Source of the DNA: Negativicutes bacterium | Lineage (GTDB): Bacteria; Bacillota_C; Negativicutes; Sporomusales_B; JARLHX01 | Assembly (NCBI GenBank): GCA_031292015.1 | Contig: JARLHY010000208.1 | Span: 1 to 40,980, forward strand | Direction: 5' to 3' | DNA: 40,980 nucleotides | Shown: piece by piece, positions 31,395-40,130 of the stretch | How positions within the stretch are numbered: position 1 is the stretch's first letter | How the letters are laid out: every line of letters begins with the position of its first letter | Position numbers and translations under genes: made by a program | Notes under the pieces: generated by a model | What the model saw: only the letters and a program-made list of their open reading frames with translations | The model's database searches: none | What the model was told of the DNA's origin: nothing

Positions 31395-32908
31395 CCGGCC
31401 TCCCCTGCTATGGTCTGCATAACTTTCATCTCGGTAATCTCCTCACCCTTGAGTTCGCCGATCTTGGTATTGTCACGGTAAATCGCCATCCGGTCGCAGC
31501 AGCGGACCATTTCATCCAGCTCTGACGAAATGAACAGCACCGCTTTGCCATCTCCGGCCAGTTCCAGCACCAGCTTTTGCACCTCGGCTTTTGCCCCCAC
31601 GTCAATACCCCGGGTAGGCTCATCCAGAATCAACAGGTCGGGGTTGGTGGCCAGCCAGCGCGCCAGCAGCACCTTCTGCTGGTTGCCGCCGCTCAGGTTT
31701 CCTACCAACTGCTCGGTGCTGGGGGTCGCTATATTCAAAATCTTGATGTATTTTTTCGCGATTTCGAGCTGCTGCTTCATAGACAGATATTTCCCCAGTC
31801 CCAGCTTGCCCTGAAGTCCCAACACGATATTTTCCCTGATTGTGAGGTTGGCGATGATGCCTTCGACCTTCCTGTTCTCGGGACAAAACCCCATTCCCTG
31901 CCTGATAGTGTCTTGCGGGGAAGTGATCTTTATTTTTTTATTGTTGACAAAAACCTCGCCGCTGTCGGCTTTGTCGATCCCGAAAATAATCCGGGCGGTC
32001 TCGGTCCGGCCTGACCCCAGCAGCCCTGCCAGGCCCATGACTTCTCCTTTTTTGATCTCTATGTCGAAAGGATTGATCGTCCCGTGACGGCCGACTTCCT
32101 GGCCCCGGTAGAAAACCGTTTCCCCGGCTTTCGTCGCCTCGTCGGCATCCTGTTTGATCGCTTTTTCAAATTCCGCCAGGTCCTTGCCGATCATCTGGGC
32201 GATCAGCTGCAGCCGGTCCAGCTTCGCGGTTTCAAACATGCCGACAAGCTGCCCGTTGCGCAGAACGGTGATCCGGTCGGTAATCTCGTAAACCTGTTCC
32301 AAAAAGTGGGTGATAAAGATGATACCCATGCCGTCTTCTTTCAGTTTACGCATGACCCGGAACAGATTGGCCACTTCATTTTTGTCGAGGCTGGAGGTAG
32401 GCTCATCCAAAATGAGCACCTTCGCCGATATATCCAGAGCCCTGGCGATTGCCACCATTTGCTGGATCGCCACCGAATATTCATCCAGCCGCCCGGTGAC
32501 ATCAAGCCGGATATTCAGCCTGGCCAGCGCCGCTTCACTTCGCCGGTGGACTTCGCGCCAATCGATTTTGCCCATTTTTATCGGTTCGCGGCCAATAAAA
32601 ATATTCTCCGCCACTGAAAGATTGGGGCACAGGTTGATCTCCTGGTACACCGTGCTGATTCCCAGGTTCTGGGCATCCATGGGCGACTGCGGCCGGATGG
32701 GCGTTCCGTCCAGAAAGATATCGCCTGACTCGTTGTGCTCAACTCCGGTGAGAACTTTGATCAACGTCGACTTCCCGGCGCCGTTTTCCCCGCAGACGGC
32801 ATGAACTTCACCGCGCCTCAGCTCAAAATCGACGCAGGATAAAGCCTTGACCCCCGGAAAATCCTTGCAGATTCCTACCATTTTTACAAGTACGTTGTCT
32901 GCGTCCAT
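31391..32908 (-). CDS. Sugar ABC transporter ATPase, YtfR/RbsA type (two ABC domains)
   Basis: 505 aa with two fused nucleotide-binding domains, as in RbsA/YtfR. Domain one: Walker A GENGAGKST, degenerate signature EYSVAIQQMV, Walker B LILDEPTSSLD. Domain two begins near residue 265 with a degenerate Walker A (GLLGSGRTE), signature NLSGGNQQKV and LILDEPTRGIDVG. Asymmetric ATP sites of this kind are normal for the family. Energises the two permeases that follow. Confidence 0.93.
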   Translation of the reverse strand: MDADNVLVKMVGICKDFPGVKALSCVDFELRRGEVHAVCGENGAGKSTLIKVLTGVEHNESGDIFLDGTPIRPQSPMDAQNLGISTVYQEINLCPNLSVAENIFIGREPIKMGKIDWREVHRRSEAALARLNIRLDVTGRLDEYSVAIQQMVAIARALDISAKVLILDEPTSSLDKNEVANLFRVMRKLKEDGMGIIFITHFLEQVYEITDRITVLRNGQLVGMFETAKLDRLQLIAQMIGKDLAEFEKAIKQDADEATKAGETVFYRGQEVGRHGTINPFDIEIKKGEVMGLAGLLGSGRTETARIIFGIDKADSGEVFVNNKKIKITSPQDTIRQGMGFCPENRKVEGIIANLTIRENIVLGLQGKLGLGKYLSMKQQLEIAKKYIKILNIATPSTEQLVGNLSGGNQQKVLLARWLATNPDLLILDEPTRGIDVGAKAEVQKLVLELAGDGKAVLFISSELDEMVRCCDRMAIYRDNTKIGELKGEEITEMKVMQTIAGEAG

Positions 32909-32954
32909 GGTATTTCACACCTCCCGCTTGCTGTTAGAAAGAAGGCCATCCCGT

Positions 32955-32986
32955 CATCAGGAGCGCCGGTCATGGCGCCCCTGATG
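32955..32986 (-). other. Intercistronic hairpin between the binding-protein and ATPase genes
   Basis: CATCAGG-g-GCGCC pairs with GGCGC-t-CCTGATG. No T run follows, so rather than a full terminator it probably protects the upstream part of the message, letting the binding protein be made in excess over the membrane components. Confidence 0.6.
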
Positions 32987-33031
32987 GTTTCTACCGCTGA
33001 TAGAAAACGGAATGGCTTTGCACTGCCCGGA

Positions 33032-34036
33032 TTAGTATACGCGGTTAGGAAGTTCCTTTGCGGCCGTATCGGCCGTATACACCTTGTTCTCAAGCTTAAC
33101 CCACTTGGGGATATCTTTTTTCGCCTGGTAGTCTTTGATAACCTTAATCAGCGTCGGGGCGTAATCCACCGGATTTTCCACCGTGGCGGCCTGTTTGCCG
33201 GCGATCATCGCCTCGAAGGCTCCCTTAACGCCGTCGATCGAGATCATAGCTATGTCTTTACCGGGTTTCAGGCCGGCTTCTTCAATAGCCTGCATCGCGC
33301 CGATACCCATGTCGTCAGACTGGGAAAATACTGCGTCAAGCTTCAGGCCTTCGGCTTTGGCTGACTTCAGGATGGCTTCCATGACTTCCTTGCCTTTGGC
33401 CCTGGTGTAGTCGCCGGACTGGGATTTGACGATTTTCAGTTTATCCTGGCCTTTGAGGATCTCCTCAAAACCGGCTTTTCTTTCCACCGCCGAGGAAGCT
33501 CCTACCGTGCCTTCAAGCTGTACAACATTAACCGGAGCAGAAGCGTCCTTGAATTTTTCCACAAGGAACCTGGCGGCGTGTCTGCCGGCGTCCATGTTGT
33601 CCGGTCCGATAAAGGTGACGATGAAGTCGTCAGATTTGCCAACACTGGTTGTCAGCGAGCGGTTGATAATGATGACCGGAATTTTTGCTTCCTTGGCTTC
33701 CTGCAGCACACCGTCCCAGCCGGTGGTGACTACCGGCGCCAGAACGATAAAATCCACCTTCTGCTGGATAAAGGTCCGGACGGCTTTCAGCTGGTTGGCC
33801 TGGTTGCCCTGGCCGTCGGAGAAAATCAGTTCCATATCGGGGGTTGCGGCAAATTTCTCTTTCATCAGTCTGGACATGGCCACCCGCCATTCGTTTTCAG
33901 CACCGACCTGCGAGAAACCGACCACTGTTTTTTTCGCCTGCTGGGCCGGCTGACTGCTGCTGCTGCCGCAGCCGGTCACAACCAATGCCGCCAGAATGCC
34001 CAAGAGTAATGTCAGTAAAATAGCTACCTTTTTCAT
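33032..34036 (-). CDS. Sugar-binding lipoprotein, YtfQ type
   Basis: 334 aa. Lipoprotein signal with lipobox VTGC (Cys23), then a Ser/Gln linker. The mature part starts TVVGFSQVGAENEWRVAMS and has FSDGQGNQANQLKAVRTFI, LAPVVTTGWDGVLQEAK and IIINRSL, all typical of YtfQ, the galactofuranose-binding protein of E. coli. The sugar here may differ, since the co-operonic enzymes point to sugar acids. GAGGAGAGG precedes the ATG. Confidence 0.9.
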   Translation of the reverse strand: MKKVAILLTLLLGILAALVVTGCGSSSSQPAQQAKKTVVGFSQVGAENEWRVAMSRLMKEKFAATPDMELIFSDGQGNQANQLKAVRTFIQQKVDFIVLAPVVTTGWDGVLQEAKEAKIPVIIINRSLTTSVGKSDDFIVTFIGPDNMDAGRHAARFLVEKFKDASAPVNVVQLEGTVGASSAVERKAGFEEILKGQDKLKIVKSQSGDYTRAKGKEVMEAILKSAKAEGLKLDAVFSQSDDMGIGAMQAIEEAGLKPGKDIAMISIDGVKGAFEAMIAGKQAATVENPVDYAPTLIKVIKDYQAKKDIPKWVKLENKVYTADTAAKELPNRVY

Positions 34037-34129
34037 AAAACACCTCTCCTCAATTTATTGCGCCGGATACTACGTCTGCATCCCCCCAATTTCGCTGCGG
34101 AGTCTATTCGGTTGTAACCAAGTTGGGTT

Positions 34130-34849
34130 TCACTCGTCTCGCGGCTGCTTGGAAAAAGCAGCACGGCGCGAATTTGCCAGATGAAAGCTCATGGCTTCAG
34201 CCGCCTTGTCGCCGTCCCTGGCCTGCAGAGCCCGGATAATCGCCAGATGCTCCTCGGCCGCCGCCAGCATCCTGTCCGGCATCCGGCAGGAAAGAATCTG
34301 CAGCCGTTCGTACTGGGCGAAGACATTGTTCATCAGTTGGACGAAATACTCGTTGCTGCAGTGGGACGCCACAAAGCGATGAAACTGAAGGTCCTTTTGA
34401 AGCACCGTGTCCGAATCAAAGGAAAGCACCTGGGCCAGGAATTGTTCGTGACCCGAAAGTTCGGCCGCATCGGCCGTGGCAGCCGCCAGCCTGGCGAAAT
34501 GAGGTTCGAAGAGTTCCCTGGCTTCGCACAAGTCACCGACGACTTTCGCCGTCAGTTCGGCCACGAATACTCCCCGCTGGGGGACGACCCGCACGAGATT
34601 CTCCTGTTCCAACCGGCTTACCGCCTCGCGGATCGGCGTACGGCTCACCCCGAGCCGGGTGATCAGCTCCTTCTCGTTGATCAGACTTCCTGGAGCGAGG
34701 TTACAATTGATGATTTGCTCCCGGATGATACGGTAGGCTTTTTCTTTCAGGCTGGAGTCCTTCGACTCGTCTGGGCACAAATTCTCTTCCTCGACCTCCA
34801 AAGCAAAGCCCTCCCTTCTCTCCGGTCTGCCATGTTGCACCACACTCAT
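34130..34849 (-). CDS. GntR-family regulator, FadR subgroup (2)
   Basis: 239 aa from the ATG at 34849 (AAGGGG upstream); a start eight codons earlier falls in a palindrome. HTH at about 40-90 (INEKELITRLGVSRTPIREAVSRLEQENLVRVVPQRGVFV), then an FCD domain (LQKDLQFHRFVAS, AEEHLAIIRAL). Close to the regulator at 28659 in sequence. First gene of the sugar-transport operon, 93 bp before the binding-protein gene. Confidence 0.88.
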   Translation of the reverse strand: MSVVQHGRPERREGFALEVEEENLCPDESKDSSLKEKAYRIIREQIINCNLAPGSLINEKELITRLGVSRTPIREAVSRLEQENLVRVVPQRGVFVAELTAKVVGDLCEARELFEPHFARLAAATADAAELSGHEQFLAQVLSFDSDTVLQKDLQFHRFVASHCSNEYFVQLMNNVFAQYERLQILSCRMPDRMLAAAEEHLAIIRALQARDGDKAAEAMSFHLANSRRAAFSKQPRDE

Positions 34850-34855
34850 ATACCC

Positions 34856-34867
34856 CTTGTATACAAG
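34856..34867. promoter_or_regulatory. Candidate GntR operator palindrome
   Basis: CTTGTATACAAG, a perfect 12-bp palindrome just upstream of the second gntR start codon. FadR-subgroup regulators of sugar-acid genes (for example UxuR/ExuR) bind TATAC-centred palindromes. Good position for autoregulation; binding is inferred. Confidence 0.5.
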
Positions 34868-35239
34868 CAGCATATTTTGCGTATCACATTATTTCGTCAT
34901 CAAAAATAAGACTCCTGCCGCCTTATGAGGAATATTCCAAATTTTCTTTTTTGCGCTAATATTATGTTTGGCCTGAATAATATATGGTGCCTGTTCCGGC
35001 GCAAACAATGCCTGGATTTTTTATATGATCCAGACAAAAGGATAAGCCATTTTTATTAGTATTTATAATAATTGTACTATCAGTCAATACGCCTAATAAT
35101 GCTTTTATCAATGCCGACCAGGCTTTCTCCTGATATCACCGCCTGCAAACACGCCGTTTTCAAGTCTACACAGGAGTTCCACACAGGGTATCGCTAGACA
35201 ACGCCCTTCCCCCCGCCCTGCATTTTTCTGCAAACAAAA

Positions 35240-35268
35240 GAGTCATGCAGATTTACTCCGCATGACTC
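35240..35268 (-). terminator. Terminator after the aldose epimerase gene
   Basis: GAGTCATGC-loop-GCATGACTC, followed leftward by TTTTGTTTG, 22 bp past the stop. Confidence 0.85.
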
Positions 35269-35289
35269 CAGACTACGACTATCGACCTC

Positions 35290-36447
35290 TTACTTGACCA
35301 CCGTGAACTTCATCACTGTGGTCGACGAGAACCACTCGCCGGGGTTCAAAACTGTTGTCGGGAAATTATCCTTGTTGGGTGAGTCGGGGAAATGCTGCGT
35401 TTCCATGGCGAAGGCGCCGCGGAATACGTATGGTTTTCCCCCTTTGCCGATATCCATCGGCGCTTTGCCTGTCAGGAAATTGCCGGAGTAGAACTGAAGC
35501 CCCGGCTCGGTGGTATAGATCTCCATGACCCGTCCGGAGGTCGGCTCGTACACCCGGGCCGCGAAGCTCATCTCTTTGCCCTTCTTGTTGAGCACCCAGT
35601 TGAAATCGTAGCCCGGCCCGAACTTCAACTGCTCATAGCTGCCGTTGATCCGTTCGCCGATCTTGTGCGGCAGCGAGAAATCCAGCGGGGTGCCTCTGAC
35701 GCTGCGGATCTCGCCGGTGGTGATCAGCGTGTCGTCCACCGGAGTGAACGCTGCGGCGTTGATGGTCACTTCATGGTTCAGGATGTCGCCCTGGCCTTCG
35801 CCGGCCAGATTCCAGAAGGCATGGTTGGTGAAATTGACGATGGTTGGCTTGTCGGTAGTGGCATCATAGGTTATCTTCAGTTCGTTGTCGTCCGTCAGGG
35901 AATAAACCGCTTTCAGGCTGCAATTGCCCGGATAGCCCTGTTCGCCGTCCTTGAAGTAGTAGGTCAGCTGCAGCGTTTTTTCGTCAGGCTGGACGGCGTC
36001 GAAGACCACGAAACGGGAGCCCTTGGTGCCGCCGTGCAGATGATTGGGTCCGTTGTTGATGGTCAGCTGATAATCCTGTCCGTTCAGGCTGAACTGGCCC
36101 TTGCCGATCCGGTTGGCATAGCGGCCGACGATACAGCCCATCGACGCCTGACCTTTCATGGTCTGCTCAAGGCTGTCGTAGCCGAGAACCACGTCACCCA
36201 GCCGGCCGTTTTTGTCGGGCACCAGCAGCTGGACGAGCTTGCCGCCGTAGTTGGTGATCTTGGCCACCATGCCGTTGTTGTTTTTCAACGTATAGAGATC
36301 GACCTGCTTGCCGTCAATCATGGCCTGAAACGCTTCGCGTTTCAGCTCGACATAATTTTTTCCCGAATCCTGGGCTGCGAATACTGCAGTTTGCATTAGA
36401 ACGACTATGAACATCACAACTACAACCAATACTAAGGTCTTGTTCAT
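35290..36447 (-). CDS. galM: Exported aldose 1-epimerase (GalM family)
   Basis: 385 aa. An N-terminal signal peptide (hydrophobic 4-20, VFAA region) makes it extracytoplasmic, unlike E. coli GalM. Catalytic landmarks NHLHGG, VNFTNHAFWNLAG and METQHFPDSPNKDNFP are intact. Equilibrates alpha and beta sugar anomers, here probably outside the cell before uptake. Last gene of the uronate/inositol-type cluster, 108 bp after the tagaturonate reductase gene, with GAGGAGG before the ATG. Confidence 0.9.
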   Translation of the reverse strand: MNKTLVLVVVVMFIVVLMQTAVFAAQDSGKNYVELKREAFQAMIDGKQVDLYTLKNNNGMVAKITNYGGKLVQLLVPDKNGRLGDVVLGYDSLEQTMKGQASMGCIVGRYANRIGKGQFSLNGQDYQLTINNGPNHLHGGTKGSRFVVFDAVQPDEKTLQLTYYFKDGEQGYPGNCSLKAVYSLTDDNELKITYDATTDKPTIVNFTNHAFWNLAGEGQGDILNHEVTINAAAFTPVDDTLITTGEIRSVRGTPLDFSLPHKIGERINGSYEQLKFGPGYDFNWVLNKKGKEMSFAARVYEPTSGRVMEIYTTEPGLQFYSGNFLTGKAPMDIGKGGKPYVFRGAFAMETQHFPDSPNKDNFPTTVLNPGEWFSSTTVMKFTVVK

Positions 36448-36555
36448 CCATATACCTCCTCGCCGATTTGGATTTTTCGCAACTCCTTATAGGCTTGGCT
36501 TGGTTGAAAGACCGCCTATCACCTCCCGGTTTTCCGGCATTTCCTTGTTGTCATC

Positions 36556-38079
36556 CTATCGGACCAGGCCGCTGACCGTGTCTTTCATGCCGCGGCCGTC
36601 GATATCGTACAGATATTCGGCCACAAGTTCAACCAGCCCGCTGATCACGCTCAGATCCTGCCCCCACAGCCTGCTGTTCTTCAGCACCGCGACAGCGACC
36701 TTGCCTGCCGCTTCCCTGCTGCCGTCGAAACCGGACCAGGCCTGCTCAAAGAATTCCAGGGCCCACAGGTCGTCCTTCATGACGAACTCGCCTTTGGGCC
36801 GGATGGCTTGCATGCCGCTGCCGTCAACCTTGCCCTTCTTATAAACCGTGATAAGCGCCGCCAGCGAAAAGGTCAGTTTTGCCGGCAGCGTCCCGTTCAG
36901 CCGGTAGTACTCGGTGATCGACGGCAGTACCCGCGCCTTGAACTTGGATGACGAATTCAGGAGAATGCTGAGCAGGTAGTGTTTGATATAGGGATTGCGG
37001 AACCGCTCGATCACCTCGGCGGCGAAATTCTTCAGCATGTCTTTGTCAAGGTCAATGGATGGCATGATCTCGTCAAAAATGATCTGCCGGACAAATTTCC
37101 CCATCAGCGGGTCGTCCATCATTTCGCCCACCGTGTCCAGACCGTACAGGAACGCCGCCGGCACCGACGAGGTATGGGCCCCGTTGAGAATCCGCACTTT
37201 ACGGGTCCGGTAGGGAGCCATATCGTCGGTCCAGATGACGTCAAGACCGAGTTTATGGAACGGCAGCCGTTCCGAAATAGCCTTGGGCCCCTCGATAACC
37301 CAAAGGTGGAACAGCTCACCTGTATCCACCAGCGAATCGGCGTACCCGAGGGATTTGGTGATGGCCTCGATTTCGTCTTTGGGATAACCGGTGACTACCC
37401 TGTCCACCAGGGTGTTCAGGAACTGGTTGTGCTCGCTCACCCAGCCGGCAAACTCTTCCGGCAGTTTCCACAGCCGGGCATACTGCAGCACGGCTTTCTT
37501 CAGATTATCGCCGTTGCGGTCAATCAGTTCGCAGGGGATGATCACCAGGCCTTTGGCCGGATCGCCCCGGAAATGACGGAAGCGGTGATACAGATAGGCG
37601 GTCAATTTGCCTGGGTAGGACAGCGGTGACCGGCCTGGCACCAGTTCTTCCTCTTCAAACACGATACCGGCTTCGGTGGTGTTGGAAATGACAAACTCGA
37701 TCAGGGGTTCTTCGGCGCATTTCAGATAGGCGTCCCACTGGGTATACGGATTCAGACAGCGGCTGATGGAGCTTACGATCTCCTTCTCCTCTTTCGGCTT
37801 GCCGCCTTCCAGTCCCCGCAGCAGCAGGGTGTACAAACCGTCCTGCTGGTTGATGATGTCCGCCAGGCCTTCCTTGATCGGCTGCACCACCACCACCCGG
37901 CCGTTGAACAAGCCTTTTTTGTTAAGCTGATGAACCATCCAGTCCACAAAGGCCCGCAGAAAATTGCCTTCACCGAACTGAATGATTCTTTCCGGCAGTC
38001 CCTGCGGATATTTTCCGGCCTGCAGATCGGCCGGAAAGGCAAAATCACCGTCCAGTAACGATTTGTTCAAGCGTTTCAT
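36556..38079 (-). CDS. uxaB: Tagaturonate reductase (altronate oxidoreductase)
   Basis: 507 aa from the ATG at 38079 (GGGGGAA upstream, which an earlier TTG would overlap). Mannitol-dehydrogenase/UxaB family: IIQFGEGNFLRAFVDWMVHQLN at the N-terminus, FVISNTTEAGI, and KVRILNGAHTSSVPAAFLYG in the catalytic domain. Interconverts D-tagaturonate and D-altronate with NADH in galacturonate breakdown. No uxaA or uxaC is in the window. 47 bp after iolB. Confidence 0.9.
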   Translation of the reverse strand: MKRLNKSLLDGDFAFPADLQAGKYPQGLPERIIQFGEGNFLRAFVDWMVHQLNKKGLFNGRVVVVQPIKEGLADIINQQDGLYTLLLRGLEGGKPKEEKEIVSSISRCLNPYTQWDAYLKCAEEPLIEFVISNTTEAGIVFEEEELVPGRSPLSYPGKLTAYLYHRFRHFRGDPAKGLVIIPCELIDRNGDNLKKAVLQYARLWKLPEEFAGWVSEHNQFLNTLVDRVVTGYPKDEIEAITKSLGYADSLVDTGELFHLWVIEGPKAISERLPFHKLGLDVIWTDDMAPYRTRKVRILNGAHTSSVPAAFLYGLDTVGEMMDDPLMGKFVRQIIFDEIMPSIDLDKDMLKNFAAEVIERFRNPYIKHYLLSILLNSSSKFKARVLPSITEYYRLNGTLPAKLTFSLAALITVYKKGKVDGSGMQAIRPKGEFVMKDDLWALEFFEQAWSGFDGSREAAGKVAVAVLKNSRLWGQDLSVISGLVELVAEYLYDIDGRGMKDTVSGLVR

Positions 38080-38126
38080 CTTTATTTCCCCCAAGCGTTT
38101 AATTCACTGAAATACACTCTTCGCTG

Positions 38127-38957
38127 TCAGCAGCCGCTTCCCTTCAGCACCGGACCAAGTTTGGTCAGCCATTTGAGCTTGGGATCGTCGTTGGGGGTCA
38201 GTTTGCGGCCGTAATTGCCGGCCATCACCCACAAATAATACACCTCGGCTCCCGGGGCCGACGCCACCGGGTGATAGCCGCTGGGTATGCCCACCGCGTC
38301 CCCGTCCTTGATCATATAGGCTTCTCTTGTGGAAAGATCGTCGTTATAAATGACCTGGATGCCAAAACCTTCGGTCGGATTGACCTTGAACAGGTAAATT
38401 TCCTCCATGTCGTTTTCCATGGGCGGATTGTAAGTATCGTGTTTGTGGGACGGATAGCTGGACCATTGCCCCGAATAGGAGAAGGTCTCGCCAAGCACGA
38501 TGCGCTCCACCCGCCCGTCGGCGTTGTCGGTCAGAAGATCGTGAACATCGCGCTGCCAGTTCAGCATGCCCCGGTGGAACACCGCCACCTCTTCCGGTTT
38601 GACGACAAACGGCTGAAAGCGGGTTTTCGCCGGCACCGACAAAACAGCCAGTTCGGTTTTTCCCCCGGTTGCCTCTTCCACCGCGTAGCTGCTCTTGATC
38701 GGAACATAAACAGTCGTGGCCTTGCCGGAAAAAACATCCTTCCTGTCGCCCAGATTTTCAAAAGTCATGTCGTTTACTTTGATATTGCACTTGCCGGAAA
38801 GGATGACCAGGGCCAGTTCCTCGTCCCCTGACGCACCGGCGTAACCTTGTTTGCCTTCCAGGTTCAACAGCGCCAGTCCGGTATGCTTCATCTCTTCGCC
38901 GGCCTTGAATATCTGCTGATACCCTTTGCCCGGCTTTGCGTAACGGAAATTACTCAT
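38127..38957 (-). CDS. iolB: 5-deoxy-glucuronate isomerase (IolB family)
   Basis: 276 aa from the ATG at 38957 (AAGGTGGG upstream). Double-cupin protein with the IolB metal site: SHKHD, ENDMEEIYLFKV, and GYHPVASAPG. In myo-inositol catabolism it converts 5-deoxy-glucuronate to 2-deoxy-5-keto-gluconate. No other iol gene is present here, and it sits with uxaB, so it may act on a uronate instead (a KduI-like job). It ends in a CysGly-type tail (GSGC). Confidence 0.85.
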   Translation of the reverse strand: MSNFRYAKPGKGYQQIFKAGEEMKHTGLALLNLEGKQGYAGASGDEELALVILSGKCNIKVNDMTFENLGDRKDVFSGKATTVYVPIKSSYAVEEATGGKTELAVLSVPAKTRFQPFVVKPEEVAVFHRGMLNWQRDVHDLLTDNADGRVERIVLGETFSYSGQWSSYPSHKHDTYNPPMENDMEEIYLFKVNPTEGFGIQVIYNDDLSTREAYMIKDGDAVGIPSGYHPVASAPGAEVYYLWVMAGNYGRKLTPNDDPKLKWLTKLGPVLKGSGC

Positions 38958-38981
38958 TGTTTTTTCCCACCTTTTCATTTT

Positions 38982-40073
38982 TCAGCGGATTAAAATATCC
39001 GGCCGTTTGATAATCCCTTTTTCATATTCCACATCGATCACCGGGAAAAGCGGCGAACCGGTAATGATTTCGCGACCGGCCGCGGTAACGATGAAGGTGT
39101 CCTCCGATTTAACACCGGCGATGGTCGGATTCCAGGCATAAACCTGTCCGGCCCTGACCGTCTCGGTCACTGCCGGCCCGGCTCTGAATTCCCGTGCATT
39201 GTACCCGGCCATGCCGCCTTGGTGATGCCGCGTCCACTCCTGACCGAAGCCGACAGCCTCGTAAGCCCTCAGCCCTGCGTCAAAGACGTCTTTAACGATT
39301 GCTCCGGGGACGGTGGCGGCGATAAAGGCCGCGTCGACTTTGACCACCGCCGCGAGCCGCGCTGTGATATCCTGCGGCACCGCGCCGAAATGTACCAGCC
39401 GCGAGGCCGAGACATAGAGTCCCTGCCGTTGGCCGGACAAACACAGCATGGCATACTGGCGCAGGCGTTTATCGGTAGGCACAGGATGCCGGTACAGGTA
39501 AGTCCTGTCATCCACCGCCACCAGCGCCACATTGGCCTGGATTCCCTGAACCGTCGCCGCTATTTTGATCTGGTCGGCGATTTCCTTTTCGCTGGCGCCG
39601 GGTTTGATCTGAAAAGCAATTTCTTCGAGAATCTGCCCGACCTGCCGTCCGGTATCACGATACCTTGTCAGTTCCTCTGCCGTCATGACCCAGCGCAGCC
39701 TGGCAAAATCAAGGCCAAGCTGGCTGTCGGTTGCCGTCTTGGTTTCATCGACAATACTGCGAACTTGCGTCCGGAGCCCCTCCGGCTCCCACCAGTTATA
39801 GCTTAGTGTTTCAAGCGGCAGACCGGCCAGCTCTTCCTTCGCCAAACGCTCTGCTTCAATGTTGTTGGCCAGCAGATAAACCCTGTCCGCTGTTACCAAA
39901 AGATCGGCGCAGGCTTTTTCCACCGCGGTGTTGACATAAGGGCGGCCGCCTGTCAGCCAGCCAAAATTGGTCTGGCTTGTCAGCAAAATCCCCTGCAGCC
40001 CTTTTTCCCCCAGCAGGGCGCGAACTCTGGCCGTCTTCTCGCTGTATTCACGTTCGGACCAAACCAAACGCAT
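38982..40073 (-). CDS. M24 (creatinase/aminopeptidase P)-like protein lacking metal ligands
   Basis: 363 aa from the ATG at 40073. N-terminal creatinase-like domain (VRALLGEKGLQGILLTSQTN, WLTGG) and a C-terminal pita-bread domain. HHQGGMAGYNARE holds the conserved His. Where metallopeptidases have LLxDxGxxxxGYxSDxTR it has YAMLCLSGQRQGLYVSASR, and WNPTIAGVKSEDT in place of EPGxY...xIED. So both Asp ligands and one Glu are missing. It is either a metal-free enzyme such as creatinase or a non-catalytic homolog. Lies between the TRAP gene and iolB. Confidence 0.8.
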   Translation of the reverse strand: MRLVWSEREYSEKTARVRALLGEKGLQGILLTSQTNFGWLTGGRPYVNTAVEKACADLLVTADRVYLLANNIEAERLAKEELAGLPLETLSYNWWEPEGLRTQVRSIVDETKTATDSQLGLDFARLRWVMTAEELTRYRDTGRQVGQILEEIAFQIKPGASEKEIADQIKIAATVQGIQANVALVAVDDRTYLYRHPVPTDKRLRQYAMLCLSGQRQGLYVSASRLVHFGAVPQDITARLAAVVKVDAAFIAATVPGAIVKDVFDAGLRAYEAVGFGQEWTRHHQGGMAGYNAREFRAGPAVTETVRAGQVYAWNPTIAGVKSEDTFIVTAAGREIITGSPLFPVIDVEYEKGIIKRPDILIR

Positions 40074-40099
40074 CACCCACCATCATATCGGAATAGGAG

Positions 40100-40125
40100 A
40101 AAAGGAGCGGGTCGGCGCTCCTTTT
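40100..40125 (-). terminator. Hairpin after the TRAP binding-protein gene
   Basis: AAAGGAGCG / CGCTCCTTTT around a short loop. Leftward it is followed by TTTTCTCC, 6 bp past the TRAP stop. May act as a partial terminator that lowers expression of the genes after the abundant binding protein. Confidence 0.6.
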
Positions 40126-40130
40126 CCTTA

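Larger units (their letters stand above)
34850..35289. other. Intergenic region between the galM terminator and the second gntR
   Basis: AT-rich and gene-free. Contains the palindrome at 34856-34867 and the terminator at 35240-35268. I could not place a convincing -35/-10 pair for the transport operon. Confidence 0.5.
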
